From Triplophysa rosa (Eukaryota; Chordata; Actinopteri; Cypriniformes; Nemacheilidae): 64,000 bases of DNA. Positions 23,151 to 36,559 of this stretch are shown in pieces. Both the position numbers and the translations under genes were made by a program. The notes beneath the pieces were generated by a model. That model was given only the letters and a program-made list of their open reading frames with translations. It was not told the origin of the DNA and made no database searches. The number at the start of each line of letters is the position of its first letter. Position 1 is the stretch's first letter. Location: contig NC_079894.1 in the NCBI RefSeq assembly GCF_024868665.1, forward strand, positions 4,365,426 to 4,429,425, written 5' to 3'.

Positions 23151-25287
23151 CTACACACAGAAAGCAAAAATAATGAAGAGAGGACAGCAGACCACAGAAG
23201 ACAAAAGAGTAATTGTTTGCCAAAGTAAGATAATACTTTTCACTACACTATTAGTCAAAAGTTTCGCTTCTTATTTTGTTTTTACTGTGTTTTAGAAAAA
23301 TAGTACAATTAAGCAAGCGTAAAGCAAAAACACAACACAAAAAGTAAAATGTTATGAATTATTCGTATTAACTTTGTTTGTCCTACTTAACTTCGAGTCG
23401 TAAACCATTAAGACATCACATTGTACGACAGGTTCAGCATTTAAAACTGCTAAAGGTAATGATCCATCACAATCATTCAAGTTTGACAATTCTCTTTGTT
23501 TGCTCAACACGCTACCACCATTTAGCATCAGCAAAACAGTATCATCCTAATCGTGTGACACATCACAAGAGTCGCTTATATTTATGGAACGTTGAAATGC
23601 ACCTGTCATCTCAGATCTGCACCACACCAGCGGCAGAAAGAAAGAGGTGTCGGAGCTTAAATGCTCAATCTCACTTTTCTCTGTAACACTACAGTTTTAC
23701 AGCGAACTGTCATCAGGGTAGGTGAGACACATCTTCTCAGTATCGCATCCGTAACACAGAAAACGCTTCAAGTGGCTTCACATTGTCTGTCATATTATCA
23801 GGGTCTCCTGAGGGAAAAAGAATTATGCGCATTTGCCACCTTTAGTCAAAGACACACTGCGGAAGCGTAAGATATTTGAGGCTCACCCAACGGGTCGAAA
23901 GGTTGCTTTAGCAAGGAAGACATGTGAGAAGGCTATTCGTTCTGACTGGGTCATATTTTTACAGTAGGGTGTCTGGCAGACAGACCAAACAAATTCTACT
24001 TTTACATGCAGCGCTGCTCATCAATGTCAGTTCCAAAAGCAGTGAACCAATCAGAAGAATTTGGAGGCGTTGCAAGCTTCTGTTTACAGTAGCAAGTTGG
24101 CATGACAGCTGTTTTATTTGACGGCAACATGGCGGAGGAGGCGCATAGTGGCTGTGTCCGGGTACCCGAGTCTCGAAACCCTCGTGTTCTAGGCTGCGCT
24201 TTTTAAGAACCATATCTGAGCGTTTCTAGATGCAGAGACGCGTTCTGTCTGAATGGCCCCTAAGAGTAAGGCTGAGCTACAATAAATTATCACTAAGGCC
24301 ATTCTTTGTTGTTGAGTGGGGAATTTCTGAATGTAGGTATGTGTTTAGGTTAAATAAACATGTTTGTTTCATTCTGTGAACTACTAACAACATTTCTCCC
24401 AAATTTCAAATAAAACTATTGTTTCTTTTTGCATTTGTTTGCAGAAAATTAAAACTGGAGAAACAGGTCAACATAACAGAAAAGATGCTCTGACCTCCAA
24501 TACTGCAAAGAAAACAAGTTTATATTCATTTTTAAGCAATACAACATTAATATTTGTCCATGTATTAAGATATTTAAAAAGGATGTGATAACCTTTTTAT
24601 TACAGTTTTCATGTGTCTTGTCATGCCGTCAGTATTTCACATTGCTGTTGGATGACTTAATGTCATTTAATTTTGTTGAAATTTAACAGACACTGGACTG
24701 GAATGACCACAATACATCTAGAGATGCTGATTAAATGAAAATGTGTAACGCTCTTTTATTTTTTCTGCGGCTGTATTTTTATATTTATGCAGTATATACA
24801 TATTGTTATGTTAATCTTAGTAGCTGCAAATTATTCTTGCACAGTGCAAGGTTATTTTTGCAGGTGAATGTGTGATGATATTAGCATTTTAGCATTAGCA
24901 TTAGCAAACCTTTTTTTTACAGTTAAGTTGTGTACATTCTCAATTTAAATACACAATAGATGGAAATACAAGAACAGTCATGTCTCTCAGGTAAACAATT
25001 GAGAAATTCACACTAAGCAAGACAAAAATGAAAAACGACATGAATAATCAGCTCAATTAACCATAATGCGCCTGCTGTGAATTTCAGGGAATTATTCAAA
25101 AGATGATGATGAAAAGAGCAGAAATTCAGCGTTACTTCATCACTCAAACAGTGATGGAGAGAGATGTTGTTGTGAAATGACCGACTCATCAAGCAAGTCC
25201 TGTTAACGCGTGCCAATGCAGCTATCAAATAGAAACCTCTGTCAACAGAAGGCGACGCTTGGTATGTGTGTTTGTGAGCATTCTCAC
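23151..25287. other. astn1 intron between exons E and F (2.1 kb)
   Basis: It holds one copy of a dispersed TIR repeat (24330-24773). The remaining stretches, 23151-24329 and 24774-25287, show no recognisable gene or repeat beyond ordinary short open frames. Confidence 0.6.
24330..24773 (+). mobile_element. TA-flanked TIR repeat family F1, 5'-truncated copy
   Basis: It matches the 52529-52989 copy (opposite strand) along its length: TTCATTCTGTGAACTACTAA, GCAGAAAATT..AACTGGAGAAACAGG, AAAAGATGCTCTG, CACATTGCTGTTGGATGACTT, and the end TTTTTTCTGCGGCTG followed by TA. The left terminus, with AAAAAATTAAGAGACC, is missing. A Tc1/mariner-type nonautonomous element is likely from the TA flanks. Noncoding. 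Confidence 0.75.
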
Positions 25288-25454
25288 CCGCAGAACATCT
25301 GGATGTTGTAGAGAGTGGGGTCCTCCTCCAGAGGTGCCAGCTGCTGTAGGCACAGCTGCTCACAGCCTCCATTAAAACCATCAGAACAGTCAATGCCAAT
25401 GTGATGGTCATAGCAGCCAGTGCCATCCTTCATTGGGCTCAAACCCGGAGGACA
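25288..25454 (-). CDS. astn1: astrotactin-1, internal exon E (second and third EGF-like modules)
   Basis: This 167-nt exon has acceptor ACCCTCAG and donor GTGAGA. It is entered in phase 0 and left in phase 2. It encodes [20 protein letters not shown], then [18 protein letters not shown], then [17 protein letters not shown]. The first part closes the EGF-like module opened in exon [14 protein letters not shown] opens the next one. The TLYNI.MFCG stretch matches ASTN1; ASTN2, as I recall it, reads differently there. A small hAT MITE lies only about 117 bp beyond the acceptor (25571-25835). Confidence 0.96.
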
Positions 25455-25570
25455 CTGAGGGTAAAAAGATAAAAAAGAATCCATTTAAAAAAAGGTATAG
25501 CTGACTTACTTTTCAAGTTTTTTTAAGTAACACTGCTTATTTCATTTACTTACTAAAAAATACTAAAGAG

Positions 25571-25835
25571 AAGTGGTTCTCAAACTTTTTCGTTGGAAGG
25601 CCCCCTTTGTGTAGGGTGCATCGCTTTGCCACCCCCAAATAAATACTTATAATCTTAAATTTAAGATTTTAATTAAACCATAAACATATTCAGTTATACA
25701 ATGCTGAAACATCAATTATTTTTCTGATGTTTGATTGCATAAAATGTATAATTCTATTTCTATATTTCATAAAATGGAACGAAATCTGTGGCCCCCCCTG
25801 GATCCATATTGGGGCCCCCAGTTTGAGAACCACTG
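25571..25835. mobile_element. hAT MITE with perfect 8-bp target duplication
   Basis: Inverted ends AAGTGGTTCTCAAACTTTTT and CAGTTTGAGAACCACTG are flanked on both sides by CTAAAGAG (25563-25570 and 25836-25843). The 265-bp body is noncoding and contains GGCCCCC tracts near both ends. The CAGTGGTTCTCAAA terminus is typical of hAT MITEs. It lies about 117 bp upstream, in the sense of transcription, of astn1 exon E. Confidence 0.9.
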
Positions 25836-27439
25836 CTAAAGAGCATCCCCCTGAGACAAAAACAAACAAACATTGAAAGCAATACTAATTTGAAAGTTAT
25901 GTTTTTTATGTTGTCACACATTTAAAAGTATGGTAAAAAGATGGTAACACTTTGTTTCCAACTCCACATCTAATCTCTCAGTCTCACACGGTTACTTGAA
26001 TCGCACATTGCCATCCTCCCAAAGCCGGTGAAGCCAGTTCCACACTTCCAGCTTTTGACTTCAAAGAAAGGGTTTGACAGGTTGATTCTTACAGGGCATA
26101 TCAACTTGGAGAACAGGATCAAATTTATACGCCCCATACATAGAGCTTCCTTTTCTGTGGCATGTGCCTAAAGATTTAAACCAGAAGACACACTGCAGAA
26201 AAAGTTGAGAAAAGACCTGCTATCTTGAAGTAGAAAGCAGCTTTTTATTTTGATTGGTTTAAACAAAAGAATACGCTTCTCTACAATTAGTCATACATCA
26301 TTCAAAAATCATTCGAAATGAGAGGTTGAAAGGGCATAATTTTCTATTACAGTGGGTGTTGAAGCAGCTGTTCTAATAAAAATGCATTAAGAGAGAGTAA
26401 AATCACATAGCTCTTTTCCAAAAGACACTACATGCTCTTTCGTCTGTCCTATAATTAAATTGCTAATGCCTTTGTGCTATTGATACATGGTCCTTTGGGG
26501 AGAAATGATGAATAAGTCCCTCACAGCATCGCATTACACTTCACCACCTCACTTCCTCGACGTCTGCGGCTGCAGGTTGAGCGTAAAACACACATATTCT
26601 GACCACCGTCTTTTCACTTGACCTCATTCGTATTAGGGATCAAAGTCCAGATGTTGGCAATGCATCTTAGTAGCACATCTTGTCCCTAGATGCATCCGAA
26701 TTGATTTAGTCAGTTAGCTACAGCTGACAAGACACCTGATTTATTACCAGCAACACGGAGAGCACAGGGCACCAAGTCTCCAACTCCTTCCTGGCACATT
26801 ACTTAAATCACAAAGTCCCAGTTTGATCAGCTGAACAGAAGACATCATTGAGGAAGCAGAGGGTAGTTCGATGCAAAGCAAATTTTCCGCATGATCCGCT
26901 CGGCCGTCCTCATTTGGCGCCATGACAATGTTTTAACATGCACCTGGTGGACTGAACAAAGTGGCTTTTCTGACCACGGAAGCAAAAGTGTTTTCTTCAT
27001 CAGTATATTTGTATTTAATATCTGAAAATATATCGAAATATAACTTCTAGTAAATGCATTTATATAATTCCATACACCGTTATATTTCCTAACCTTTTGG
27101 CAAATAGTTGTTCTTGTTTTACGCTTAAGATAAATAAACTTAAATCACTATATTTTCTATCTGAAAAGTCGCTGCTGTCCTTCTTAAACCTATGGAAACC
27201 ATCTCTATCTCCATATTTCATGATTTTTATTTTTCTGTCATAAATCTTTATTATTAGTCACCCTTTATCTTTGTCAATGGGTTTTGGAAATATGCAACCT
27301 ATAAAAATTAATTCATTTACGTTTACGCATTTGGCAGACGCTTTTATCCAAAGCGACTTACATTGCATTGTATTACACATTTGTTTCTGACTATATGCAA
27401 TCCCCTGGGTTTGTGATCAAATGATCAAAAAATACCGTC

Positions 27440-27560
27440 GCTGGAATGGAACCCTTTAAAAAGGTACCACTTAGGTACAGATGTGTACATTTGGTACAAA
27501 CCTCTGTGTACCTCGGAGGTACAAATATACACTCTTTAGGTACTTTTAAAGGTGTTCTTT
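27440..27560. repeat. GGTAC-rich dispersed repeat
   Basis: A series of GGTAC/GTACC motifs (AAAGGTACCACTTAGGTACA, TGTGTACCTCGGAGGTACAA) lies next to partly inverted AAAGGTACC/GGTACTTTTAAAGG ends. It is probably a small foldback element common in fish; the exact ends are unclear. Confidence 0.45.
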
Positions 27561-29915
27561 TTGAAAGGTATCACCCATTGACAGCTTGGGTATGACTGTG
27601 ACCAGTTTTTTGACCTTCATTACAGACATTGTATTATTCGTATTAATCATTTCATTTATATATTGACACTGATAGAAGTGAAACATTTATTTAAAAATGA
27701 ATTAAAGAGACATGTTTTTTTTATTATGCTATCATGTTTTTATTGTGTTTTATTGAGTTAGTTAGCTGTATTTTATTTCAATTTTTTTAGTTATTATCAA
27801 ATGATCAAAACAACCCACCTGCAGTTTGATTGGTAATACTTGGAATGCACAAAAAAAATATTTTACTGTAAAATCTTTAAGATTTCTAACTATCAAACAC
27901 TGTATTTAATATCGGAAAAAAAAACCTCTATTGACTCTGCAGTGAACACTATTTAAACCAGGCAACATTTTCTTAGATGCTAAATTGTCTTCAAGAGCCT
28001 TATTTTAGTGAGCTAAAACATGAAGTGCCTCAGAGCCAACAAAGGTCAAATACATATTTACGGTGATTGATTTTGCTCTCTACTGCAATCTCTACTTTGT
28101 GCCCACAGATTGAAAATGAATGGATGTTTAAAAGCATTCGAGTGAGGAAGCAGGCAATTTATAACAATTATTTAAAACACATTGCTCATATTGAGGAGAA
28201 TAAGTTATCTCGGGAAGTGTACTGTAAATGTAAATTGCTGGAACACGGCTTGTCCGACTTTTTCACTCCGAAAGTGAAAAAAAATCACTTTGTGTCTCGC
28301 CTTGCTCTGAAATGCCCTTGCGTTCATCTCACAGTGCGAAATACAATTTCTGAGTCATAGTCCAATATTACTGCCGATTTCTATCTGAGCTCAAAGCATT
28401 CTTGATTGAAAAGCACTATGTAGTACACAGGACACGGTGAGACAGTTAATAATGCCGGAGAACTCATGATGGTTTTAAATTCAAGATAAACTGAGAAAGC
28501 CCTGAACTGCTGAGCCTTTTAATCCCATTTCCAAATGGGGATCTAGTCCCACAGCTTTCCAAAGCTTAAGAGAAGAGGCCATATGATTTTGTCATATAAG
28601 AACAAATCCGCTTCACACTTTCGGATATGCTATGCAAATCGTAAAAAATGGAAAGAATAGAGAAACATACAGAAGATAGAGTGCTTATTCAATAACAGGA
28701 GATTTTTGAGAGAATATACAGGTATACTGCTACGGCAACAGCTGTAATATTGTTCTAACTATGACTTAAACATAAACGAACTGCATCTGTAAAGCTAAAC
28801 AACAGTTGCCATAAAAACAAATGAGCACATCACACATTCAGAGAAATTAACATTGGGTTGGTTGTGCCAGTGGAAGATTGGCAGGCGTTTTATTTCTTGC
28901 CAAGTAAATCAATGCTGATAACCACAAGAGATGAGATTTACGGACATATTTTGCGAAACATGCAAAAACAAGTGCGTCATACTAAGAAATAGATTGTTTG
29001 ACTGTAAACTGCTACAAAGCAATCAGCAAAGCTGTGTAATTAAAATGAGTGAAGCTTAAATTTGAATTTAAGAAATCGAAATTAAACACTAAACACTACA
29101 GTTGACGTCTATAGAGAGCCAAATTTATAACAGCTAGAACCCCTACATTTAATTACTGACAAAGTGAATAAACAATGAAATCGGGTGAAAAAGCAATGTT
29201 GCAAAAAAAAGAAAGACAAAGAAATACATATGTTGTGCATATGGTGAACTTGACAGTCACAGTCATATTTCAAGCTTTACCTTTAGGCATCATAGCTCCA
29301 TTAACATGTCCAGGTATCCCTGCTGGTCCACACTCTCCCTCTATAGCAGATAGTCACAGATATGGAAACAATCCTTTAAAACCACCTTTTGATCCTGGGA
29401 GGCAAAAACAGTGGTGTTCCCTTCCTGCTGAGCACCTGGATCACTCCCATAGAGTTTGCACTTAAGAGACCTTTGCCAAGTATTGACTGAGAACTCAGAA
29501 GTGCTTAGCAACCAGAACATGATAGCAGACAGAACAGCTTTGGGGAGACTGTGAGCTGCCTGTCAACTGACTGATGGAATACATAAATAAGAAACAGAGA
29601 ACTCGACCACCGGTGGATGACCTGATGTTGCTTGTAGTCAGGTTATTATGGGTTCAGTATAGTCAGGGCACTGAACAGAGAGTCGGCCATTTTAAGGGCT
29701 GTCTCGTTCGCAAAATCCTTCCAGTGCACTGAAACGTTCACTCCCTAAAAATTCCCACAATGCAGCGCAAAATCCAGCGAGCATCGTTGCTCCTTGTGTT
29801 GCCTTGCTGTAAATCATGTGGCACTTTTTCACGAGCCAGTTCAAAGGACTTCATGAAACGTGATAGAACTTTTGAAAAGACAAACATTTTTTTTTACATT
29901 TTATTATTTTATTTT

Positions 29916-29954
29916 TGTATTGTATTGTATTGTATTGTTTTGTTTTGTTTTTTT
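29916..29954. repeat. TGTAT / TGTTT pentanucleotide repeat
   Basis: Short tandem TTGTA then TTTTG units. Confidence 0.9.
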
Positions 29955-30101
29955 ATAAACATACATTGCTAGACAGGCAGTGAACAAAATCTGCTTAACA
30001 TTTAAAATGAGTGTTTATCATAATGTATTTTAATCAGTATTTAAAGTCAGAGAGATGTCGGTTTTGCCTTTTGTAAATAAATACCAGCTTAACATGCTTA
30101 A

Positions 30102-30416
30102 AGTGATAGTTCACTCAAAAATGTAAATTCTGTCATCATTTACTCACCCTCTTGTCATTCCAAACCTGTATGACTTTCTTTCTTCCGCAGAACACAAAAG
30201 AAGATACTTCGAAGAATGTTGTTAACTGGACCCCATTCACTTGCATTGGTTTTGTGTCCAAACAATAGAAGTAAATAGGGTCCAGCGCTGTTCGGTTATC
30301 AACTTTCTTCAAAATATATTTTGTGTTCTGCGGAAGAAAGAAAGTCATACAGGTTTGAAATGACAAGAGGGTGAGTAAATGATGACAGAATTTACATTTT
30401 TGGGTGGACTGTCCCT
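30102..30416. mobile_element. TTAA-flanked palindromic MITE (best-preserved copy)
   Basis: TTAA lies on both sides (30098-30101, 30417-30420). The left arm begins AGTGATAGTTCACTCAAAAA and the right arm ends TTTTTGGGTGGACTGTCCCT. The arms stay inverse well past 100 bp, through CATCATTTACTCACCCTC, GTATGACTTTCTTTCTTCCG and GAACACAAAA, so almost the whole 315 bp could fold into one hairpin. It is noncoding; the open frame across it is spurious. Confidence 0.88.
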
Positions 30417-31050
30417 TTAAGCATTTATTGAAGTATATTGGTAGCAATATTAAATTTAGAACGCAATATGCAATATGAAATGCAATATGTTAAATGACAA
30501 TGCATTTATGTATTTAGATATAGTACATTTTAAATAACATACTGTGTAAAATAAAAATTATAATATAATAAAATTATTTGCCAGTTCCTACACTAGTTTT
30601 ATATGTAATTTAAATTGATGTTTTTATGCTTTTAGAATTGCAAAATGAAAATGAAAATGAAAATGCATTCCCCGGATTGATTATATATGTTTAAGATAGT
30701 CAAGCAAAACTCATTGATCATTCAAATGTTATTTATCCTAAATCCATCAACATTAACGTTGAACATTAAGGGATTGCATTTTCATTTACATACAGATACA
30801 GCGCATGGAGTGTTGCAAAATTCACTGTGGACTTGAAAATGCATTTTGAGATGACCACGCCCCCTCCCCATACAACATCATTGCGTAAAGGCGGAGCCAG
30901 CGTTGCTCGTTACGTACGTTAATTTGAAGTGTTGGAAACATGTACTCTTTCTGTAGTTAATATTTTCCTGAATGCATTTATACACATATTTACATTTATT
31001 CATTAAGGAGGCGCATTTATGCAAAGTGATATAGAATATGAGTGTCTGCT

Positions 31051-31066
31051 TGTGTGTGCGCGCGCG

Positions 31067-31134
<68 letters not shown>

Positions 31135-31140
31135 CGTGTG
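31051..31140. repeat. TG microsatellite
   Basis: About 90 bp of (TG)n with CGCGCG and GCGTGCG interruptions at the ends. Long (TG)n is prone to Z-DNA and length variation. Confidence 0.98.
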
Positions 31141-32835
31141 AGTGGGTAAACATATATAAACAGTATTCTACCATACAAGACTGCTTTTAAATCCTTAAAA
31201 ATCTGAGCAATATTTTAACTCATAATCACAAGCACTCTCTCTAATAGCTCAAGCTGGCTTGCCCATTTCTGGAAAAGGAGGCAATTTGTTTTTCACATGA
31301 AACTCTGGACGTACAGCGGACACCCCTCTGTGTCCCACAAAAGCACTCAACACCTAGCGTGCTGGAGGGAAAGGAACTAATTAATCACATCATCATTTAG
31401 CGATTATCATAGTATTTCCAAACCGCTGCACTGTTCCTCTCCCCAGGAGTGCCATACATCACTGAGACAGAACAGATCGGAACCAGCTCGCTCATGCAGA
31501 CTACCATATTAAAACACAGAGGCAGCAGCGCCACTGCTGTCCTTAGACAAGGTGTTAATTGATTAGGGGGGAATGAGGCGCTCTGGGGGTCCTGCGGCGA
31601 GCTCTTACGATTGGACAGATTGAAGCATCATTTTTATAGCTTCAGTCATCTGTTAATTACTAAACATCAAAGTCTGGAGTCATTACCAGGACATTTCGGC
31701 GAAAAGTGATAAACGTGTATACTGAGGAGGCCGTAATGTGTGTGTTTTATTACCATCAGGTGTGCAGGATTTGAATTTCCTGAAAAGACAATCACTTCAG
31801 ACTTTGCAAAGAATATCAGCAACCGAAAAATAATAGACTTGTAGGGCACATTTTTTGAGGGGAGTGTCTGAGACAAAATTAAAAGGGCGTGCACCCAAGC
31901 CTGTACACCCAGAACTGTAAAAACCCATTTTGTGGTTATCACAATGGACAACATTCCTGCAAAATCCCTCTTTACTCGCATCTCATCTGGCTAGAAAAGA
32001 CAATGACAGACTAAACAGAAGTCTGTCATTCAAATGCATTGAAAATATGAACAGTGCAAACGTCTCAAATGAAACAGCGAGACAAACGGGAATAATTATA
32101 CAAGGCGGCTTCTGGAGTTCAGACATCAGAAAGAACCCTGATACACACGTTCAGAAACACGAGCAGGATCGGGGTTCGTGAATGAAGCGGGTGTCAGAAA
32201 GATGGATGAGACGCAGAACTTTCAATAAACCCGGCTGAAACAATTCTCAAATCAGCGGGTCCAGCCAAACACACTAATCAGCGTGCACGCCAAAGTGAGA
32301 AATCAAACACTTTCAATGCACCTCAGCCAGATGGTGAGTGAAATCTCAGCTCCTGGCTCATTTCATAGCTGCTTAGGAAGCGAGCACGAGAAAGTGTGAT
32401 GTCAAAGAAGAAAAAAAAAGTTGTAAAGTGTTTCATGGTACAGGAGGAAATGGTTTGTTTTTATCTCTTTTTTTTTTTTGAGCAGTTTGCAAACAGGTCA
32501 ACATAAAAATCTTCAAACTAGAAATAAACCTAAAGATGGGGATGGAATTGCAGGCAGAGGACAGATAGCATACAATTCGGAGAGTGACAGATGGAACGGA
32601 ACTTCAAATAACATATAGGCAAAGTCAACAGTGCGGGAGATAAATGCGCTGAAAAAGCGCTATTCTGTATTACAGTTTTATGTTTGATATATTAGTTCAA
32701 TGTAGACTATATTTACAAAACTCTCTTTGAGCTAGTGCTCTATGCAATTAACCTAATACAATTAATACAATTAATTTTTTTTCGATTAATACTGGACAGG
32801 AACATGCTAACTGTTCTTCTCTTTATTTATTTAAT

Positions 32836-32839
<4 letters not shown>

Positions 32840-32874
<35 letters not shown>
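32840..32874. repeat. TC microsatellite
   Basis: A perfect (TC)n run of about 17 units followed by AACAGG. Confidence 0.97.
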
Positions 32875-32877
<3 letters not shown>

Positions 32878-33366
32878 AGGTGTTGTCTAACATTGGGAAA
32901 CCTGTAAACATTGTATTCTATCATTGCCTCCCTATGATATATCAATAAATTAGTATATGAATCAAAGTCAGTTTAATAATTAAATTCAATAAATTTACAT
33001 TTAATTGCATATTTAATCTATTAAATGATCATAAATGAATGGCCTTCCAGATAAATCGTAAAAAATAAAGTGTAGCGCATTTCAGATCCTACACATGTCT
33101 CCACTGTCGTACATTATAAAGGCAAAAACGCCCCCAAATATAAAAGCATTGATTCAGGTGTCTGGATCACAGTGGTGAAGCGATGATGTACAATCCCAAA
33201 CCCCTGTAAAATATGCCGGATCACGTCAGTCTGTCACATCCTCCACAACTGAGCACATTCCCAGATGGCCAGCAAGACGGGGAACCGCTCTGTGCAAATT
33301 GTGTTTTAGGTTTTATTGGCGGTGTTTGTGCCGTTACCCGATTTGCATAGTTAAGGTAATGCATCA

Positions 33367-33648
<282 letters not shown>

Positions 33649-34115
33649 TTAAAGTGCTTGGCAGATGAATCAAATGCTCCATAAGACACTTGGAAGGATA
33701 ACTGTGTTCTGGCATGTGATAATACCTCAAATGCTTTTGCTTTTTATCATATGCACATAGTTATACAGAAGAAAATCACACATTATGTGAATATTAAATT
33801 ATACCTCCACTTTAAAGTGATGTAATAGGCATTCCCAATATGCATTGAGGCCCATGTTACAGTGTATATTTTATGAATATATTTTTTTATCATATTACTT
33901 TGTTATTACTTTTTAGTCTTTTGTGATATTCCTTAAAAATGTATCTAATGACATCATCATCTAATAAGTAACATAAAAACATAATAATAAACAAATGATT
34001 TTATGAATACATTTTTTTGTAGCATTAACTGGTATTAACAATCAATCCTACTGAACATAACAACTTAAAAAATTGTACAAAAGTATCAATAAGTCAAAAG
34101 AAGTCAACATTTTAA

Positions 34116-35251
34116 AGGAGCCATTATTTTGCTGTTTTTGAGGCTTTGATTATGTTTTTTGGGTGTTTAACAGTGGATGTTCATGTTTCTAGTTTCAAAA
34201 AACGCTCTATATTTCAAGTCTATTGTTCACCGCTGTCCCTCTTCTAACAAAACGACTGGATTTCCTCCGGTCTATATAAAGTCCCTCCTTCCGAAACGCT
34301 ATAATTGGTAAAGCTGACCAGGTCTGTCGTGATTGGTTCCCCGCTTAGAGCGTGTGTGTGAAGATGTCCGACAAGCGAGCTTCCGCTTCTCAGGCTGTTG
34401 TGATTGGTCGGTGCATGTGTATTCATAAGCTTTGGCTTTTAGCAATAAACAGTAGCAATGGCGTCAACTTCACTTCATCAGTTAAACACATGCGGATCGA
34501 TCGAAGTGTAACGGAGGTCTGCTAGTGCATGTGCAAACGTCAATCTTTGTTAGAGATCGCGTTTTTTCCTACTATGGCAAGGGAAATGACACCGGACCGA
34601 TTGGGTCAGACCGGTTATATTAATTAACACTAATAACAAAAGCGTTAGTTTTGCCTTTTTATACTGGACCCGAGTTGGATAATAAAACAAGCAGATTGAC
34701 TAGGAGACATTTGCAAGCAGGACTTCAAAGGACGTTTCATAGAAGTGTTTTAGAGGTGTGCGCGGACACACACAATATCAGTGTATTACACAGAACAGCT
34801 TTCACAGCCGATGTTAAAGTCATGGAAGCTGTTTTTTGACCGTTGGTTATCTTAGAATGTGTGTAGCTGAATTCATATTACCAGCTGTAGGACTGTGATG
34901 AAAGTGAAAGTCATTAAGCGCGCAGCTCAGTCAAGTGTTTACAATCTCTGATAACCAGACACTACTCCAACGGCTCTTCCTCTTCTCTTAGGAAGGCGTC
35001 GCCCCTTTTTTGGCGTATTCCTTTGGCGGAGGTTTTTCAAAAAAAGTGACATCATTTACCCGGGAAGTATAGGGCTGTAATCCGATTCCAGCCGTTCTCT
35101 GTAGTCCTTGAAAGGCGAATTCTGTTAAAGACAATATCTCGCTTGGCATTGAACTTTGAGCTTTATCAATTTCCAGATATTGTTTATGCTCTAACAGCAA
35201 CATTACACACTAACTAAAGGTTGAAAATTGGCATCACGGGGAATGGCCACT
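34116..35251. mobile_element. TTAA-flanked nonautonomous element
   Basis: TTAA flanks occur at 34112-34115 and 35252-35255. The ends AGGAGCCATT and AATGGCCACT form an imperfect 10-bp inverted repeat. The body includes GGGTGTTTAACAGTGGATGT and several GTGATTGGT motifs. Of several short open frames inside, none has a transposase motif. Length is 1.1 kb. Boundaries are tentative. Confidence 0.5.
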
Positions 35252-36559
35252 TTAAAACTGAATTCACTGGCCCTCCTAAATAAATTTACTTTCAAGTGTA
35301 GGTCTTTATTTCCTCACTACTAAGCCATCTGTTAATTCATTTGGTATTGTGTGAAATCTTGTAAAGTTAGAGCAAATAAAATTCAAGTGCCTGAACTTGA
35401 CCAAAACATATATTTGAAAGCATATTCCCTTTTTAAAAGTTAGAGAGTTCAAAAGGTACCCCACAACGGAAATGACCTGTCTCGACACTTCCATAAATCC
35501 AGTTAAGGGGAAATGCTTTACAGAGCAGCTAAAGTAAACAAAAGCAGTGATGGCTAAACCTTGAACACATGAACTTTATTGCTCTGACCTTCAGCTGTGT
35601 AGCCGGATAATTGTATTGGGTGATATTTTTTCTTTCCAGAGCTTTTTGAAACATCCAAATATTTATCATTACTGTGAAATATGAATGGGCTGTGGCCGTG
35701 ATGAAGGAGCAAAAGCAGCGACCTTTCATTGTCTAATATATTTTAAGAATGTGAAATCACCACGCTGCCGAAGATGTGGAATGCCATGATAAATGGATTC
35801 TCAGTAGCGCAAATGCGGGCCAGAAACAAATAGCTTTTGTGATTTGTTTTCTTGTTTTATTTTTATCAAGTGGACAAAAAGTATTCATCTCAAAACCCAG
35901 TGGACATGAAGTATTAGCATTTAAATATTATAATAATGTACTGTATGTAGAGATGCCTGGACAAAATGATACATCAACAAACAAAGAAATCTGTGAGATT
36001 ACATGAGCAAAAAGATTATAAAACTAACGAAGGTTTGCTATGGTACTACGGTTTGCTATATATTTTATAAAGGGATAGATTTGTTTGCCTTTTTAATCAT
36101 AAAAATACATACATTATTTACAGTATGTGTCAATGTGCCCCACTTATTATTCTCTAAAAATAGTTCATGCAGAAATATGCGGGTCACATTAAAGTACATT
36201 TAGGCATTTTTATTTATTTGATTAATTCTGACTATTGATCATTAAAGCCTCATTTGTCACATTTCAAAGGAGATCGGGGTTCGGTCTACAGAATGAAAGT
36301 TTAAGAGCTACAGCCATATTTCCATGGTTATATCATTCAGCATTTTGCAAGAAATTAAGATGGGTTTTAAGTGGATAATTTAATTATTGATAGCTTTTTC
36401 TTATTTATTGGAATAAGATTTATTAACATTAAATTAAACTCTTATTCAAATATTCCTTCCTCTTTAGAGGAACCCAAGAATTTCAGAAATATCTTATTCG
36501 ACTGCGAATAAAGTTTTGACTTCTAACACTTAAAGTATACTATTATACCTTTTTAGTTT

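Noticed and set aside
25013..25426. 137-aa minus-strand open frame overlapping exon E
   Set aside because: It reads exon E in a wrong frame; the astn1 frame is fixed by the EGF cysteines and splice phases.
28067..28360. 97-aa open frame with mixed composition
   Set aside because: No recognisable domain, no splice or promoter context, and its composition fits random AT-rich intron.
30878..31174. 98-aa frame with a long Thr-His run
   Set aside because: Translation of the TG microsatellite.
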